Part shown: positions 37,242 to 46,741 of the stretch, piece by piece
Layout of the letters: each line of letters opens with the position of its first letter
Position numbering within the stretch: the stretch's first letter is position 1
Source: Clostridium sp. C2-6-12
Lineage (GTDB): Bacteria > Bacillota > Clostridia > Clostridiales > Clostridiaceae
DNA: 64,000 nucleotides
Reading direction: 5' to 3'
Assembly (NCBI RefSeq): GCF_009928485.1
Contig: NZ_JAABNP010000007.1
Location: forward strand, 1 to 64,000
Position numbers and translations under genes: made by a program
Notes under the pieces: model-generated
The model's database searches: none
What the model was told of the DNA's origin: nothing
Seen by the model: the letters and a program-made list of their open reading frames with translations, nothing else

Positions 37242-38934
37242 TTAACTAATTTTAAGTTGTTTTATTGCATCAGCCAATTTAACTGATACTTCTTCACAAT
37301 CTCTTGAACTATTTTCTATACCTTGAGATTTATCGCATAATATATTAATCTTATTTGCAATATTAACAGCATCATTAGCTCCTTCGCTTGCTGCAACACC
37401 AACGTTAGCAATTGCAGCTGAAATATCTTTTGCAGCTAATAAGAGCTGTTCTGCTTCAACTTCTATTTCTCGAGAAACCTTATGATAATAATTGGCATCA
37501 CTGCTATATAAGTTACCAATTTCATCAAATTGTTTATAGTTTTCAATAACAGTTTCATCTATAAACTTTAATATTTCATTTGAACTGTTAACCAAATTAT
37601 CTACCGCTTGAATTACATGACCAATTATAACTTTTATGCTTTCTGTTGTATGATTAGATTCTTCTGCTAATTTTTTAATTTCTGATGCAACTACTGCAAA
37701 TCCTAATCCTGCTTCTCCTGCTCTTGCAGCTTCTATAGATGCATTTAACGAAAGTAAATTTGTTTGTTCGGATATATTTGATATTGAATCTAATAAATTG
37801 CTTATTTCATTTACTCTAGATGCCTGTCCAATAGCTACTTTTAATTTGCTACTGTTATTACTACATAAGTCAAGCGTTTGATTTTTTAATATAATTGATT
37901 CATTTCTGAAATTATCTGCCCTATTTTTGATCTCTTCTGAATACAATAAGGCTTTTTTAGTTTTATCCGTAATTTTTTCAACTGAATTTCCCATTTCACT
38001 TGTAGTTGCACTTATTTCTTCTGTTGATGCAGAAGTTTCCTCTAATCCTGCTACAATTTCTTCTGTTGCAACATTTATTTCTTCTACAATAGTTTGTAAC
38101 TCTGCAACGGTTCCTAATAATTCTTTACTTGTTTTTGAGGTAGAATCCACTTGCTCTTCTACATTGTTTAAAATTAGCTTAATGTTATTTTGCATAAGTT
38201 TTAAATTTTTAAACATTGATCCAGTTTCATCTTTTGCTTTTAAGAGCTTGTCATTTACTGGAATAGTAAAATCACCTTCAGATATCTGAAGTAAATGTCC
38301 ATTAAATTTTTCAATGGATTTAACAATAATAGCCCCAATTTTAGTGAATATTATTATTCCTACAATCGTAAGTACAAGCATAACTGCTGCAATAACTGAA
38401 ATTATTTTAAATATATATTGCGAAATAATTCCATAGTCAATACCAACAGCCCATATACCTACTACATCTCCACGCGCATCTGTTATTGGAGTATATTGAC
38501 ATAAGGTATCTCTTCCTAATACCTTAGTTTTCCCAACAAATACTTTCCCCTGCTTCAAAACTGCTTCAACCACTTCTTCAGAAGCTTTTGTACCCAAAGC
38601 TCTATTTCCACTTTGATCCACTGCATTTGTAGCAATTCTAGTATCCCCTAAAAATATTGATATAATACTTGAGCTTCCACTTTGAGTTTTTATAGAATCT
38701 ACCAATTGATTATTGTCATTAATCTTCATTTCTCCTTTGTAAAGCTTTCCATCAGATACCTTCCATTTACCTATATACTGCTTATCTAAATATGCATATC
38801 CTAAATTATTAATAGTAGTTACAGTCTGCTCATAATTTGAATATGCAATTTTATTAATATTAGTATAAATAACTGCAAACGTACTTGCTGAAATTATACT
38901 TACAATTATAACAAATGTTAAAACTAATTTTCAT
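37242..38934 (-). pseudogene. Methyl-accepting chemotaxis protein with a frame break at codon 2-3
   Basis: The intact frame (37242-38729, 495 aa) holds half of a single-Cache sensor ([21 protein letters not shown]), a transmembrane helix, a HAMP domain and a full MCP signalling domain ([22 protein letters not shown]). It lacks the usual first membrane helix. Upstream the same frame reads [20 protein letters not shown], a good first helix. The ATG at 38934, with GGAGGGG four nt before it, is one base out of frame with it. Dropping one A from ATGAAAATTAG restores a complete gene. The downstream ATG 38729 has GGAG only two nt away, so the short product is unlikely to be well made. Confidence 0.8.
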
Positions 38935-38982
38935 TTTACCCCTCCTGCTATGATAATCATTAAATAAATATTTATTTAAAAG

Positions 38983-39017
38983 AATCACCATAAATCATTT
39001 TTTGATTTATAGTGATT
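38983..39017. terminator. Terminator after the beta-galactosidase gene
   Basis: AATCACCATAAATCA and TGATTTATAGTGATT pair with one mismatch around a T-rich loop. Confidence 0.65.
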
Positions 39018-39073
39018 TTCTTATTTTATTGTGATTACAAGCACTTTTAATCCTATGTTCATCACTAATAAAA

Positions 39074-41155
39074 TTATTGTTTCAAAATACAAATTCCATA
39101 TTTATTTAATTTGATTTCATTTTTTACTTCTTCTCCTGAAAGCATATCGATATATTTTTCTTTTCCAAGTGACACAATCTTTTCTTCTTCAGTAAAGTTC
39201 ATTACAAAGGTAAAATCATTTTTTCCGTTACTACGTTTTTGAGCTGTAACTCCCTTTGGTAATTCTCCATCTATAACACTCTTAATTTCTAAATCCTTAA
39301 TAAGCTTTGAGTAGAAATTATTATTAAAGTCTTCTTCTGTTCTTGCTGCTATATAATAAGCCTTTCCTTCGCCATATTTATTTACAGTAACTGCTGGCAT
39401 ATCTTTATAAAAGTCATTTTTATAAACCGCAAGAACTTCTGCTGTTTCTGCATGAATTAAGTCGCAATAATCTTTAACCTCATAAGTTCCTTTTAAGTTT
39501 TCTTTATTACCAGTAACAAATTCCAATTCATTAGTTTCATTATCATATAAAGAATCTATTTCTTCTGACCAAATTCCTGTAACTTCTCTAAGTGGTCCTG
39601 GGAAGCCTCCTAAGAAGCAAAGATCATTTTCATCTACTATTCCGCTCCAGTAAGTTGTTACAAAGGTTCCGCCTTTTTTAACAAATTCATTTATTCTTTC
39701 AGCTACACCTGAACGAACCATATAAAGCATTGGTGCAACTACTAAATCATATTTTGAAATATCTGAGTCCATATTTATTACATCAACTGATATTCCATTT
39801 TCCCAAAATACCTTATAGGCTTCTTGGCAGCATTCTGCGTAACCCTTTTTAAATTTCTTCAACCCTTGAAGATCATCAATAGCCCATCTGTTTTCTACAT
39901 CATAGATTATTGCTACTTTTGATTCTGCTGTTGCTCCTTGAATTTCCTTTAATTTCTTTAAAGCTTCTCCAACTTCTGATACTTCTCTAAATACTCTTGT
40001 ATTTTCATGTCCACAGTGATCTACTACAGCCCCATGGAATTTTTCAGAAGCTCCTCTTCCCTTTCTCCATTGGAAATATAAAACTGAATCTGCTCCATGA
40101 GCTAAGCCTTGCATTGAAGATAAGAAATGCATTCCTGGACGCTTTAACTTATTTGTATCATGCCAGTTTACAAGACTTGGCGTGCTTTCCATAACTAAAA
40201 ATGGCTGTCCACCCTTTAAAGATCTATATATATCATGTACAAAACCTACATTAGCTGCTAATTCTTCAGTTGTTTCAAAATCATTATGCCATGCAGGATA
40301 GTTATCCCAAGATGCCACATCTACTTCTTTAGCAAATTTCCAATAATCTAAACCTAAGAATAATTCCATATGAGGATACCCACCCATGAAATTAGCTGTC
40401 ACAGGCACCTCTGGGGTAATTTCTCTTATTGGTGCAATTTCATTTTTGTAGAAATCTATTGTTTGGTCCGTAACAAATCTATTCCAGTCAAGGTTGTGAG
40501 CATGAACATACATTTCACCTTTTTCTGATGGACTTTCTATTTGAGACCAGCTATTAAATCTATGACTCCAGAAGCCTGTCCACCATGCATCATTTAATTT
40601 TTCTAAATCATTATCATATTTTTTCTTAAGCCAATTTCTAAAAGCTTCCTGACAAAGCTCGCAGTGACAGTCACCACCATACTCATTTGAAATATGCCAC
40701 ATTATTAAAGCTGGATGATCTTTATATCTATCTGCTAGAATTTTATTTATTTCATAAGTCTTTTGTCTATAAACTGATGAAGTAAAACAATGATTATGCC
40801 TTTGACCATGAAGATTTTTACTTCTATCCTTATTTACTCTTAAAACTTCTGGATATTTTTCTGACATCCAAGCTGGTCTTGCTCCACTTGGAGTAGCCAA
40901 AATAACATGAATATTATTTTCAGCCATGTCATCCATAATCTTATCAAGCCAATCAAAAGTATATTTTCCTTCTTCTGGCTCAATTGCACTCCACCCAAAT
41001 ATATTTATAGAAACACAATTACAATTTGCTAATTTTAAAAGACGAACATCTTCCTTTAAAACTTCTGGATACTTTAACCATTGATCTGGATTATAATCCC
41101 CTCCATGCAAAAGACCAGTAACCTTATTCATTAATGCTGAATATTCTTTATTCAT
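39074..41155 (-). CDS. Beta-galactosidase, GH42
   Basis: This 693-aa enzyme cleaves terminal beta-galactose from oligosaccharides. The TIM barrel starts near LLHGGDYNPDQW, with acid/base Glu158 (HISNEYGG) and nucleophile Glu323 (VMESTPS). A trimerisation domain and a small C-terminal beta domain follow. A zinc-type Cys set (CHCELC and a nearby Cys) is visible, as in many GH42 enzymes. There is no signal peptide. It is last in the run behind the ABC importer (43282-44598, 42280-43182, 41454-42287), which probably brings in galactosides. Confidence 0.95.
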   Translation of the reverse strand: MNKEYSALMNKVTGLLHGGDYNPDQWLKYPEVLKEDVRLLKLANCNCVSINIFGWSAIEPEEGKYTFDWLDKIMDDMAENNIHVILATPSGARPAWMSEKYPEVLRVNKDRSKNLHGQRHNHCFTSSVYRQKTYEINKILADRYKDHPALIMWHISNEYGGDCHCELCQEAFRNWLKKKYDNDLEKLNDAWWTGFWSHRFNSWSQIESPSEKGEMYVHAHNLDWNRFVTDQTIDFYKNEIAPIREITPEVPVTANFMGGYPHMELFLGLDYWKFAKEVDVASWDNYPAWHNDFETTEELAANVGFVHDIYRSLKGGQPFLVMESTPSLVNWHDTNKLKRPGMHFLSSMQGLAHGADSVLYFQWRKGRGASEKFHGAVVDHCGHENTRVFREVSEVGEALKKLKEIQGATAESKVAIIYDVENRWAIDDLQGLKKFKKGYAECCQEAYKVFWENGISVDVINMDSDISKYDLVVAPMLYMVRSGVAERINEFVKKGGTFVTTYWSGIVDENDLCFLGGFPGPLREVTGIWSEEIDSLYDNETNELEFVTGNKENLKGTYEVKDYCDLIHAETAEVLAVYKNDFYKDMPAVTVNKYGEGKAYYIAARTEEDFNNNFYSKLIKDLEIKSVIDGELPKGVTAQKRSNGKNDFTFVMNFTEEEKIVSLGKEKYIDMLSGEEVKNEIKLNKYGICILKQ

Positions 41156-41217
41156 AGCTACCCTCCAATATTTTGATTTTTTATTGTTTCATGATGATAA
41201 TTTTTATTAATAATTCA

Positions 41218-41405
41218 TGATGAATAATTGGAATTCACAATTTACAAAGCACAATTAACAATTATATGCTGAAATAGCAAATCTATTTCTTATAAAATAT
41301 ATAGAAAAGCCCGAAGGCTTTTCATCAATAACTCTTAACTCTGAATTGATCTAATGACTTTTCATCCTCTACTCTCAATTCTTAACTAATTTTAAGTTTC
41401 TAATT
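41218..41405. repeat. Intergenic AT-rich repeat element
   Basis: The stretch contains AATTCACAATTTACAAAGC, CACAATTAACAATT and AACTCTTAACTCTGAATT blocks with an AGCCCGAAGGCTTTTC hairpin. Related AACTCTTAACT/TTAACAATT blocks occur at 31430-31462, 53955-54068 and 61876-61985. No coding frame is present. Confidence 0.45.
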
Positions 41406-41411
41406 ACAGAA

Positions 41412-41450
41412 AAGTTCCGTATTGTGGCATAGCCACTCTTTTTATAGGTG
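41412..41450. repeat. 39-nt GCATAGC hairpin repeat, copy C
   Basis: The unit matches copies A and B (5217-5314) but its stem is GTGGC-ATA-GCCAC: two bases changed on one side and compensated on the other. It abuts the stop codon of the permease at 41454. Confidence 0.7.
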
Positions 41451-41453
41451 TAA

Positions 41454-42287
41454 CTATTTTATTGATCCAGTCATTCCTGCAACGAAATGCTTTTGCATTA
41501 CAAAGAATACAAGCGCAGTTGGTATAGTTGCAATTACTATAGCTATCATTATTAAGCCATAATCAGGTGAATAACTTGAGCCTAAAGTTGAAATAATTAA
41601 TGGAACTGTCTTCTTTTCTGGTGATTGAAGTGCTATTAATGGCCATAAATATGCATTCCAATTTCCCATGAATGTAATAATAGCTGCTGCTGCATAAGTT
41701 GTTTTCATAGTTGGAACGAATATTTTAAAGAAAATACCTACTTCCCCCAAACCATCAATTCTTGCTGCTTCTAAAATTTCCTTAGGGAAAGATTTAGTAT
41801 TTTGTCTAAATAAGAATATTAAGAAAGCAGTACAAACACTAGGTAAAATTACAGCAAACATTGTATTTAATCCCATAAAACTTAATGGTGTAGATTTCAA
41901 ACCTGCAAAAAACTTAAATAAAGGAATCATTAACGCTGAAAATGGAACCATCATTGATAAAAGTAAAAAGTTAAAAACTCTATCTCTTGCAGGTGTTCTG
42001 AATATTTCAAAACCGTAACCTGCTATAGATGAAACAAGTAATGCAAGCAAAGTTGCTATAATTGCAATCTTAGCTGAATTTCCTAAAGAATTAATAAATC
42101 CCAATTCTGGTTTTAAAAGATTATTTAAATTGCTCATAAAATTACTTCCTGGAAGCAATCTACCTCTTGTTACATCAACTGATTTGTTTGTAGCACTAAT
42201 AATCATCCAAAAGAATGGGAATATAGAAATCAGTGATATTACACTTAAAAAAATATATTTAACTGCTGTATAAAATTTCTTAGTCAT
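41454..42287 (-). CDS. ABC sugar importer permease (MalG type)
   Basis: This 277-aa permease has six transmembrane helices and the EAA loop EAARIDGLGEVGIFFKIFVP near residue 190. It pairs with the MalF-type permease upstream, overlapping it by 8 nt. The family is carbohydrate uptake transporter type 1. Confidence 0.94.
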   Translation of the reverse strand: MTKKFYTAVKYIFLSVISLISIFPFFWMIISATNKSVDVTRGRLLPGSNFMSNLNNLLKPELGFINSLGNSAKIAIIATLLALLVSSIAGYGFEIFRTPARDRVFNFLLLSMMVPFSALMIPLFKFFAGLKSTPLSFMGLNTMFAVILPSVCTAFLIFLFRQNTKSFPKEILEAARIDGLGEVGIFFKIFVPTMKTTYAAAAIITFMGNWNAYLWPLIALQSPEKKTVPLIISTLGSSYSPDYGLIMIAIVIATIPTALVFFVMQKHFVAGMTGSIK

Positions 42288-43182
42288 TCTTGTCCCCTCC
42301 TACTTTAAATTGGATAATTGCTAAAATTATAATCATAACAACAATTAGGTAAGCTACTGCTGTTGCATATCCAAAGTCTGGTGTATAAGTAAAGCTTAAA
42401 TCGTATATATATTTTGAAATGGTAGTTGTAGCATTTGCTGGACCACCCTTTGTAATGTTCATAACTTCATCAAATAATTGAAGTGTACCAATTGTTGAAG
42501 TAATTGTTGTAAATAAAATAATTGGTTTTAATAATGGAACTGTTATATTAGTAAATTTCTTAAATGGAGATGCTCCATCTATTTCAGCTGCTTCATAAAT
42601 TGAATGATCAATATTTTGTAATCCTGATAAATAGAAAATCATATTATACCCTGTCCATCTCCAAGTGATTGCAATTATTATTAATATTTTTGCCCAAAAT
42701 GGATGTGTTACCCATTCAATAGGCCCCGAAATAATGTGAATACTCATAAGTAGTTTATTTACTAGCCCATCAGCAGCAAATATACTTTTCATTATTATTG
42801 AATATGCAACTAGACCAGTTACACATGGTAAGAAAATTGCTGTTCTAAAAAATCCACTGAATTTTAAATTTTTATCATTAAGAACTGATGAAATAATAAG
42901 TGCAAAAATAATCATTATTGGAACTTGAACTAATAAATATATAAATGTATTTCCAATTGCTTTAATTAATGTTGGATCTGAAGCCATTCTTATGTAATTG
43001 TCTACGCCACTAAACTTCAAATTATTTCCTTTACCTGATTGCATTGACATGAATAAAGACTGCACCATTGGATAAAAAACAAATAACCCTATTAAAAATG
43101 TACCTAAGGCTATAAAAATCCATCCCCACAAATTTTCTTTGCTATTAATACCTGCACTGACTTTACGCTTCATTTTTTTCAA
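42280..43182 (-). CDS. ABC sugar importer permease (MalF type)
   Basis: This 300-aa permease has about six helices and the EAA loop EAAEIDGASPFKKFTNITVP near residue 200. Substrate is delivered by the lipoprotein encoded upstream. No ATPase gene lies in this operon, so it probably uses a shared MsmX-type ATPase from elsewhere. Confidence 0.94.
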   Translation of the reverse strand: MKKMKRKVSAGINSKENLWGWIFIALGTFLIGLFVFYPMVQSLFMSMQSGKGNNLKFSGVDNYIRMASDPTLIKAIGNTFIYLLVQVPIMIIFALIISSVLNDKNLKFSGFFRTAIFLPCVTGLVAYSIIMKSIFAADGLVNKLLMSIHIISGPIEWVTHPFWAKILIIIAITWRWTGYNMIFYLSGLQNIDHSIYEAAEIDGASPFKKFTNITVPLLKPIILFTTITSTIGTLQLFDEVMNITKGGPANATTTISKYIYDLSFTYTPDFGYATAVAYLIVVMIIILAIIQFKVGGDKND

Positions 43183-43199
43183 CTCCTTAAGATTTATAA

Positions 43200-43243
43200 A
43201 GACTATTTGCTAAATATCTATTTAAAGTTTTAACAAATAGTCT
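43200..43243 (-). other. Stem-loop between binding-protein and permease genes
   Basis: AGACTATTTG (43200-43209) and CAAATAGTCT (43234-43243) form a 10-bp stem. In such operons a hairpin here often raises the binding-protein transcript over that of the permeases; this is inferred from position. Confidence 0.55.
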
Positions 43244-43281
43244 CCATAAACTTCTATTTTTTAGTTATAGTTATGATATTA

Positions 43282-44598
43282 TTATTTGCTTACAGCTGCT
43301 TCTGCTTGAGCTTGTGTATCCTTAAGTGTTTCATCTATATTTCCACCAGCTACAATTTTTTGCATTCCTTCTGCCATAACGCTTTCTAATTTATAAGTGT
43401 AAAGACCATAGTTTACTGCTGGAACTTTTGTAGTCCAAGCTGCCATATCTTTAAATACTTCTTGATCATTATAGAAATTTACTGGTTTGCTATAGTTTGG
43501 AGCTGTACTTGCTGCTTTTAATGTACTAACTAAACCAATAGCTGGAACTAAGTCGTTCATTAAATCTGTATCTGATGCAAAAGTAGTTGCTAGGAAATCT
43601 GCTGCTAAATCTGAGTTACCAACTTTATCTAATACATACCAGCTACTACCACCGCTGTTTGATGCATTTACTGATTTAGGATTTGAACCTAATCTTGGAA
43701 TTGCTGTTACAGCCCATTTACCTTTTTGATCTTCAGCTGCTTGTACAGAAGAAGAAATCCAACATCCACTTGGTACTGTTGCAACTTCACCTTTTTGGAA
43801 AGCTGCTAAGAATGCATCCCATCCTGAAATTTGTTTAGTGATACCAGCATCAACTAATTGTTTGTATATTTCAATAGATTGTTTTAAAGCTTCGTTACCT
43901 TGAATATTTACTGTTTTACCATCTTCTTTAACATACCATGAACCTGCTGATTGCATCATGATTCTAAGTTGATTTAAATCACTAGGGTCAATAGTAAGCA
44001 TTGCTTTTCCTGTTTTAGCTTTAACTGCTTTACCAATTTCTAAGTATTTTTCCCAAGTAAGATCTTTCATATCTTCTTTCTTATATCCTGCTTGTTCAAT
44101 TAAATCTGTTCTGTAGAATAGAGCTGCTACACCACTATCAAATGGTACTCCATAGAATTTATTTCCATCTGACATTACATTTAATTTGTAATCAGCAAAT
44201 TTAGTTTTGTCTACTTTACTACTTAAATCTTTAATTTCACCTGGATAAGATTGTAAATAATTTTGAATTCTATAATCTTCAATTAATACTACATTTGGAA
44301 GTCCATCGTATGTACCTGATGAAAGACTTGTATTTAATTTTTGTACAACATCCTCTTGAGCCATACTTACAACATCAATAGTTACATCTGGATGATTTTT
44401 TAAATATCTTTCTTTTGCCATGTTTACGGCCTTAATGTTAAATGTATCATCCCAAGCCCAAACTGTAATTTTTTTATCATCTTTTCCTTTACTTGCTGAT
44501 GAGCCTGCATTTCCACTTGGTGCTGATGAGCCACATGCCATTAAACTAACTGCCATCATACCAGTTACTACAGCTGCCATAATTTTTTTCAATTTCAT
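43282..44598 (-). CDS. ABC sugar-binding lipoprotein
   Basis: This 438-aa solute-binding protein of the carbohydrate (family 1) type has a lipoprotein signal, with lipidation Cys22 in VSLMACGSS and a Gly/Ser linker after it. The mature part has the usual two-lobe features (VWAWDDTFNIKAVNMAKERY, FYGVPFDSGVAALFYRTDL). It is first in the operon with two permeases and GH42. That context suggests galactosides or galacto-oligosaccharides as cargo, but the sugar is not proven. Confidence 0.94.
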   Translation of the reverse strand: MKLKKIMAAVVTGMMAVSLMACGSSAPSGNAGSSASKGKDDKKITVWAWDDTFNIKAVNMAKERYLKNHPDVTIDVVSMAQEDVVQKLNTSLSSGTYDGLPNVVLIEDYRIQNYLQSYPGEIKDLSSKVDKTKFADYKLNVMSDGNKFYGVPFDSGVAALFYRTDLIEQAGYKKEDMKDLTWEKYLEIGKAVKAKTGKAMLTIDPSDLNQLRIMMQSAGSWYVKEDGKTVNIQGNEALKQSIEIYKQLVDAGITKQISGWDAFLAAFQKGEVATVPSGCWISSSVQAAEDQKGKWAVTAIPRLGSNPKSVNASNSGGSSWYVLDKVGNSDLAADFLATTFASDTDLMNDLVPAIGLVSTLKAASTAPNYSKPVNFYNDQEVFKDMAAWTTKVPAVNYGLYTYKLESVMAEGMQKIVAGGNIDETLKDTQAQAEAAVSK

Positions 44599-44667
44599 AA
44601 ATTATTCCCCCTATAAAACTTAATATTTATACATTGGCTAATTCATATTTACCATGTATTTGTTTAC

Positions 44668-44700
44668 ATTATAGCATCGGTTTTAATGTAAACGTTATTA
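44668..44700 (-). promoter_or_regulatory. Promoter region with CRE-like site before the ABC operon
   Basis: A TATAAT -10 element (44668-44673, minus strand) lies downstream of TGTAAACGTTATTA (44687-44700, plus). That site matches the CcpA cre consensus TGWAANCGNTNWCA at 13 of 14 positions. It overlaps the expected -35 area, so binding would repress the sugar-uptake operon during growth on preferred carbon. Confidence 0.68.
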
Positions 44701-44800
44701 TTATCTTAGTGTCAATTTGTAATAATTTTATCATTAAAATTATTAATTATGACTTTTTTTAGTTATTTGTATTTTATTTATATTTCTATAATAAAATAAA

Positions 44801-44832
44801 TACAAATTTTAATTTTAAAATTAAAATTTGTA
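44801..44832. promoter_or_regulatory. 32-bp perfect AT-rich palindrome
   Basis: The sequence from TACAAATTTT to its exact complement AAAATTTGTA is a perfect 32-bp inverted repeat without a loop. It lies about 130 bp upstream of the ABC promoter and just after treC. It could be an operator or part of the treC 3' end. Confidence 0.5.
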
Positions 44833-44863
44833 CAAAAATACTTTCTATAAAATTAAATAAACA

Positions 44864-44928
44864 AAAATATTCCTTTCAAAACACTACAGTACCCACTTCT
44901 AAACTGTTTGCTCTGAAAGGAATATTTT
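44864..44928 (-). terminator. Terminator-like stem after treC
   Basis: AAAATATTCCTTTCA (44864-44878) and its exact complement (44914-44928) form a 15-bp stem with a 35-nt loop. Confidence 0.6.
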
Positions 44929-44958
44929 ATATAACATTTTATTAATCACTTCAAATTT

Positions 44959-46623
44959 TTAAACTTCTAAATGATATACTATTGATTCAAATGGTCTTAA
45001 AACTATATTATTATTTAAGCTGCTGCTATCTTCATAATTAGATAATAAGATTTTACTATTAGACATATTCTTTAAAATTTCTTCTGGCATTTGAATATTC
45101 ACTTCTTCCTTGAAGAAATTATTTATAACAATTAAGGTTTCATTCTCTAAAGTTCTTACATATGCTAATACCTTTTTATTATCTTCTAATATGAATTTAA
45201 TTTGCCCATCTGAAATAACTTCATAATCTTTTCTTAAATGAATTAATTTTTGATAATGATAAAATATTGAAGCTTTATCTTCTAAAGCTTTTTTAGCATT
45301 TATATCTTTATATTTATTGCAAATTGGAATCCAAGGAGTCCCCTTTGTAAATCCAGCATTTTCTTCATCATTCCATTGCATAGGTGTTCTCGAATTATCT
45401 CTAGATTTTTCTTTTAGTATTTCTAATATTTCTCTTTCTGGTTTTCCTTGTTCCTTTAAAATATTAAAGTAATTTATAGACTCTACATCTCTATATTTTT
45501 CAATAGTATCGAAATATGGATTAGTCATACCAAATTCTTCACCTTGGTAAATGTAAGGAGTACCTCTCATCATATGAATTGCAGTCCCAAGCATTTTAGC
45601 GCTTTCCTTTAAGTATTCTTTATCATCTCCAAATCTTGAAACTATTCTAGGCTGATCATGATTACACCAAAATAAAGCATTCCATCCACTTCCATCTTGA
45701 ATCCTCTCTTGCCAGGTTTTAAATAATTCCTTTAATTGTTTAAAATCAAAATCCATTACTGTCCATTTGTCACCTTTATAATAATCTACCTTCAAATGAT
45801 GAAAATTAAATACCATTGACAATTCTTTTTCTTCAGGATTTGAATATTTTATGCAGTTATCAATAGTTGTTGATGACATTTCACCAACTGTAATGATATC
45901 TTCATATTTTCCATAGGTATTTTCATTAAGTTCATGTAAATATTCATGAATTCTTGGTCCATCTGTATAGAATCTTCTACCATCGCCTTCTAAATCATTT
46001 TCAAGTAGTTCTGGTTTTGAAATTAAATTTATCACATCAAATCTTAGACCTTTAACACCTTTCTCTAACCAAAAGTTTACTATATTATATATTTCTTTTC
46101 TCACTTCTTCATTGTCCCAATTTAAATCAGCCTGTGTCTTATCAAAAAGATGTAAATAATATTCATCAAACTTTTCTACATACTCCCAAGCATTCCCTCC
46201 AAATTTAGACTGCCAATTTGTAGGCGGTTCATTATTAACTGGTTCCTTGAAAATATAAAACTCTTTATATTTATTTTCTCCTGTTAAAGCTTTTTTAAAC
46301 CAATTATGCTCCGTTGATGTGTGATTAAGTACCATATCCAGCATTATATAAATATCTCTTTTTTTAGCTTCCTTAACCAACTTTTCAAAATCTTCTAAAG
46401 TCCCAAAAGATTGATCTATATTATAATAATCTGATATATCATAACCATTATCTACTTGAGGAGAAGGATAAAAAGGAGTAAGCCATATATAATCTATTCC
46501 TAAAGTTTTTAAATAATCTAATTTTTCTATTACTCCGTTTAAATCTCCAATTCCGTCATCGTTTGTATCATAAAATGATTTAGGATATATTTGATAGACA
46601 GTACTTTTCTTAAAATCCTTCAT
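44959..46623 (-). CDS. treC: Trehalose-6-phosphate hydrolase (GH13)
   Basis: This 554-aa alpha-amylase-family enzyme has the TIM barrel start QIYPKSFYDTNDDGIGDLNG, the phosphotrehalase-typical QVDNGYDISDY, nucleophile Asp196 (LRFDV) and acid/base Glu248 (VGEMSS). The immediately upstream PTS EIIBC gene, transcribed in the same direction, supports trehalose-6-phosphate as substrate rather than isomaltose. A hairpin at 46687-46717 lies between the two genes. AAAGGATAA precedes the ATG. Confidence 0.9.
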   Translation of the reverse strand: MKDFKKSTVYQIYPKSFYDTNDDGIGDLNGVIEKLDYLKTLGIDYIWLTPFYPSPQVDNGYDISDYYNIDQSFGTLEDFEKLVKEAKKRDIYIMLDMVLNHTSTEHNWFKKALTGENKYKEFYIFKEPVNNEPPTNWQSKFGGNAWEYVEKFDEYYLHLFDKTQADLNWDNEEVRKEIYNIVNFWLEKGVKGLRFDVINLISKPELLENDLEGDGRRFYTDGPRIHEYLHELNENTYGKYEDIITVGEMSSTTIDNCIKYSNPEEKELSMVFNFHHLKVDYYKGDKWTVMDFDFKQLKELFKTWQERIQDGSGWNALFWCNHDQPRIVSRFGDDKEYLKESAKMLGTAIHMMRGTPYIYQGEEFGMTNPYFDTIEKYRDVESINYFNILKEQGKPEREILEILKEKSRDNSRTPMQWNDEENAGFTKGTPWIPICNKYKDINAKKALEDKASIFYHYQKLIHLRKDYEVISDGQIKFILEDNKKVLAYVRTLENETLIVINNFFKEEVNIQMPEEILKNMSNSKILLSNYEDSSSLNNNIVLRPFESIVYHLEV

Positions 46624-46686
46624 AATTTTTATCCTTTCAACAATATCGCTTTCACTTGCTTTTATACTATTTGATTTTAGTTATTA

Positions 46687-46717
46687 TATAGACTACATGT
46701 AAATAATGTAGTCTATA
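46687..46717 (-). other. Intercistronic stem-loop between PTS and treC
   Basis: TATAGACTACAT (46687-46698) and ATGTAGTCTATA (46706-46717) form a 12-bp stem with a 7-nt loop. No T-run follows on the minus strand, so an mRNA-stabilising or partial-terminator role is more likely than full termination. Confidence 0.55.
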
Positions 46718-46741
46718 ATTAATATAATTTTTAGCTTAGTA

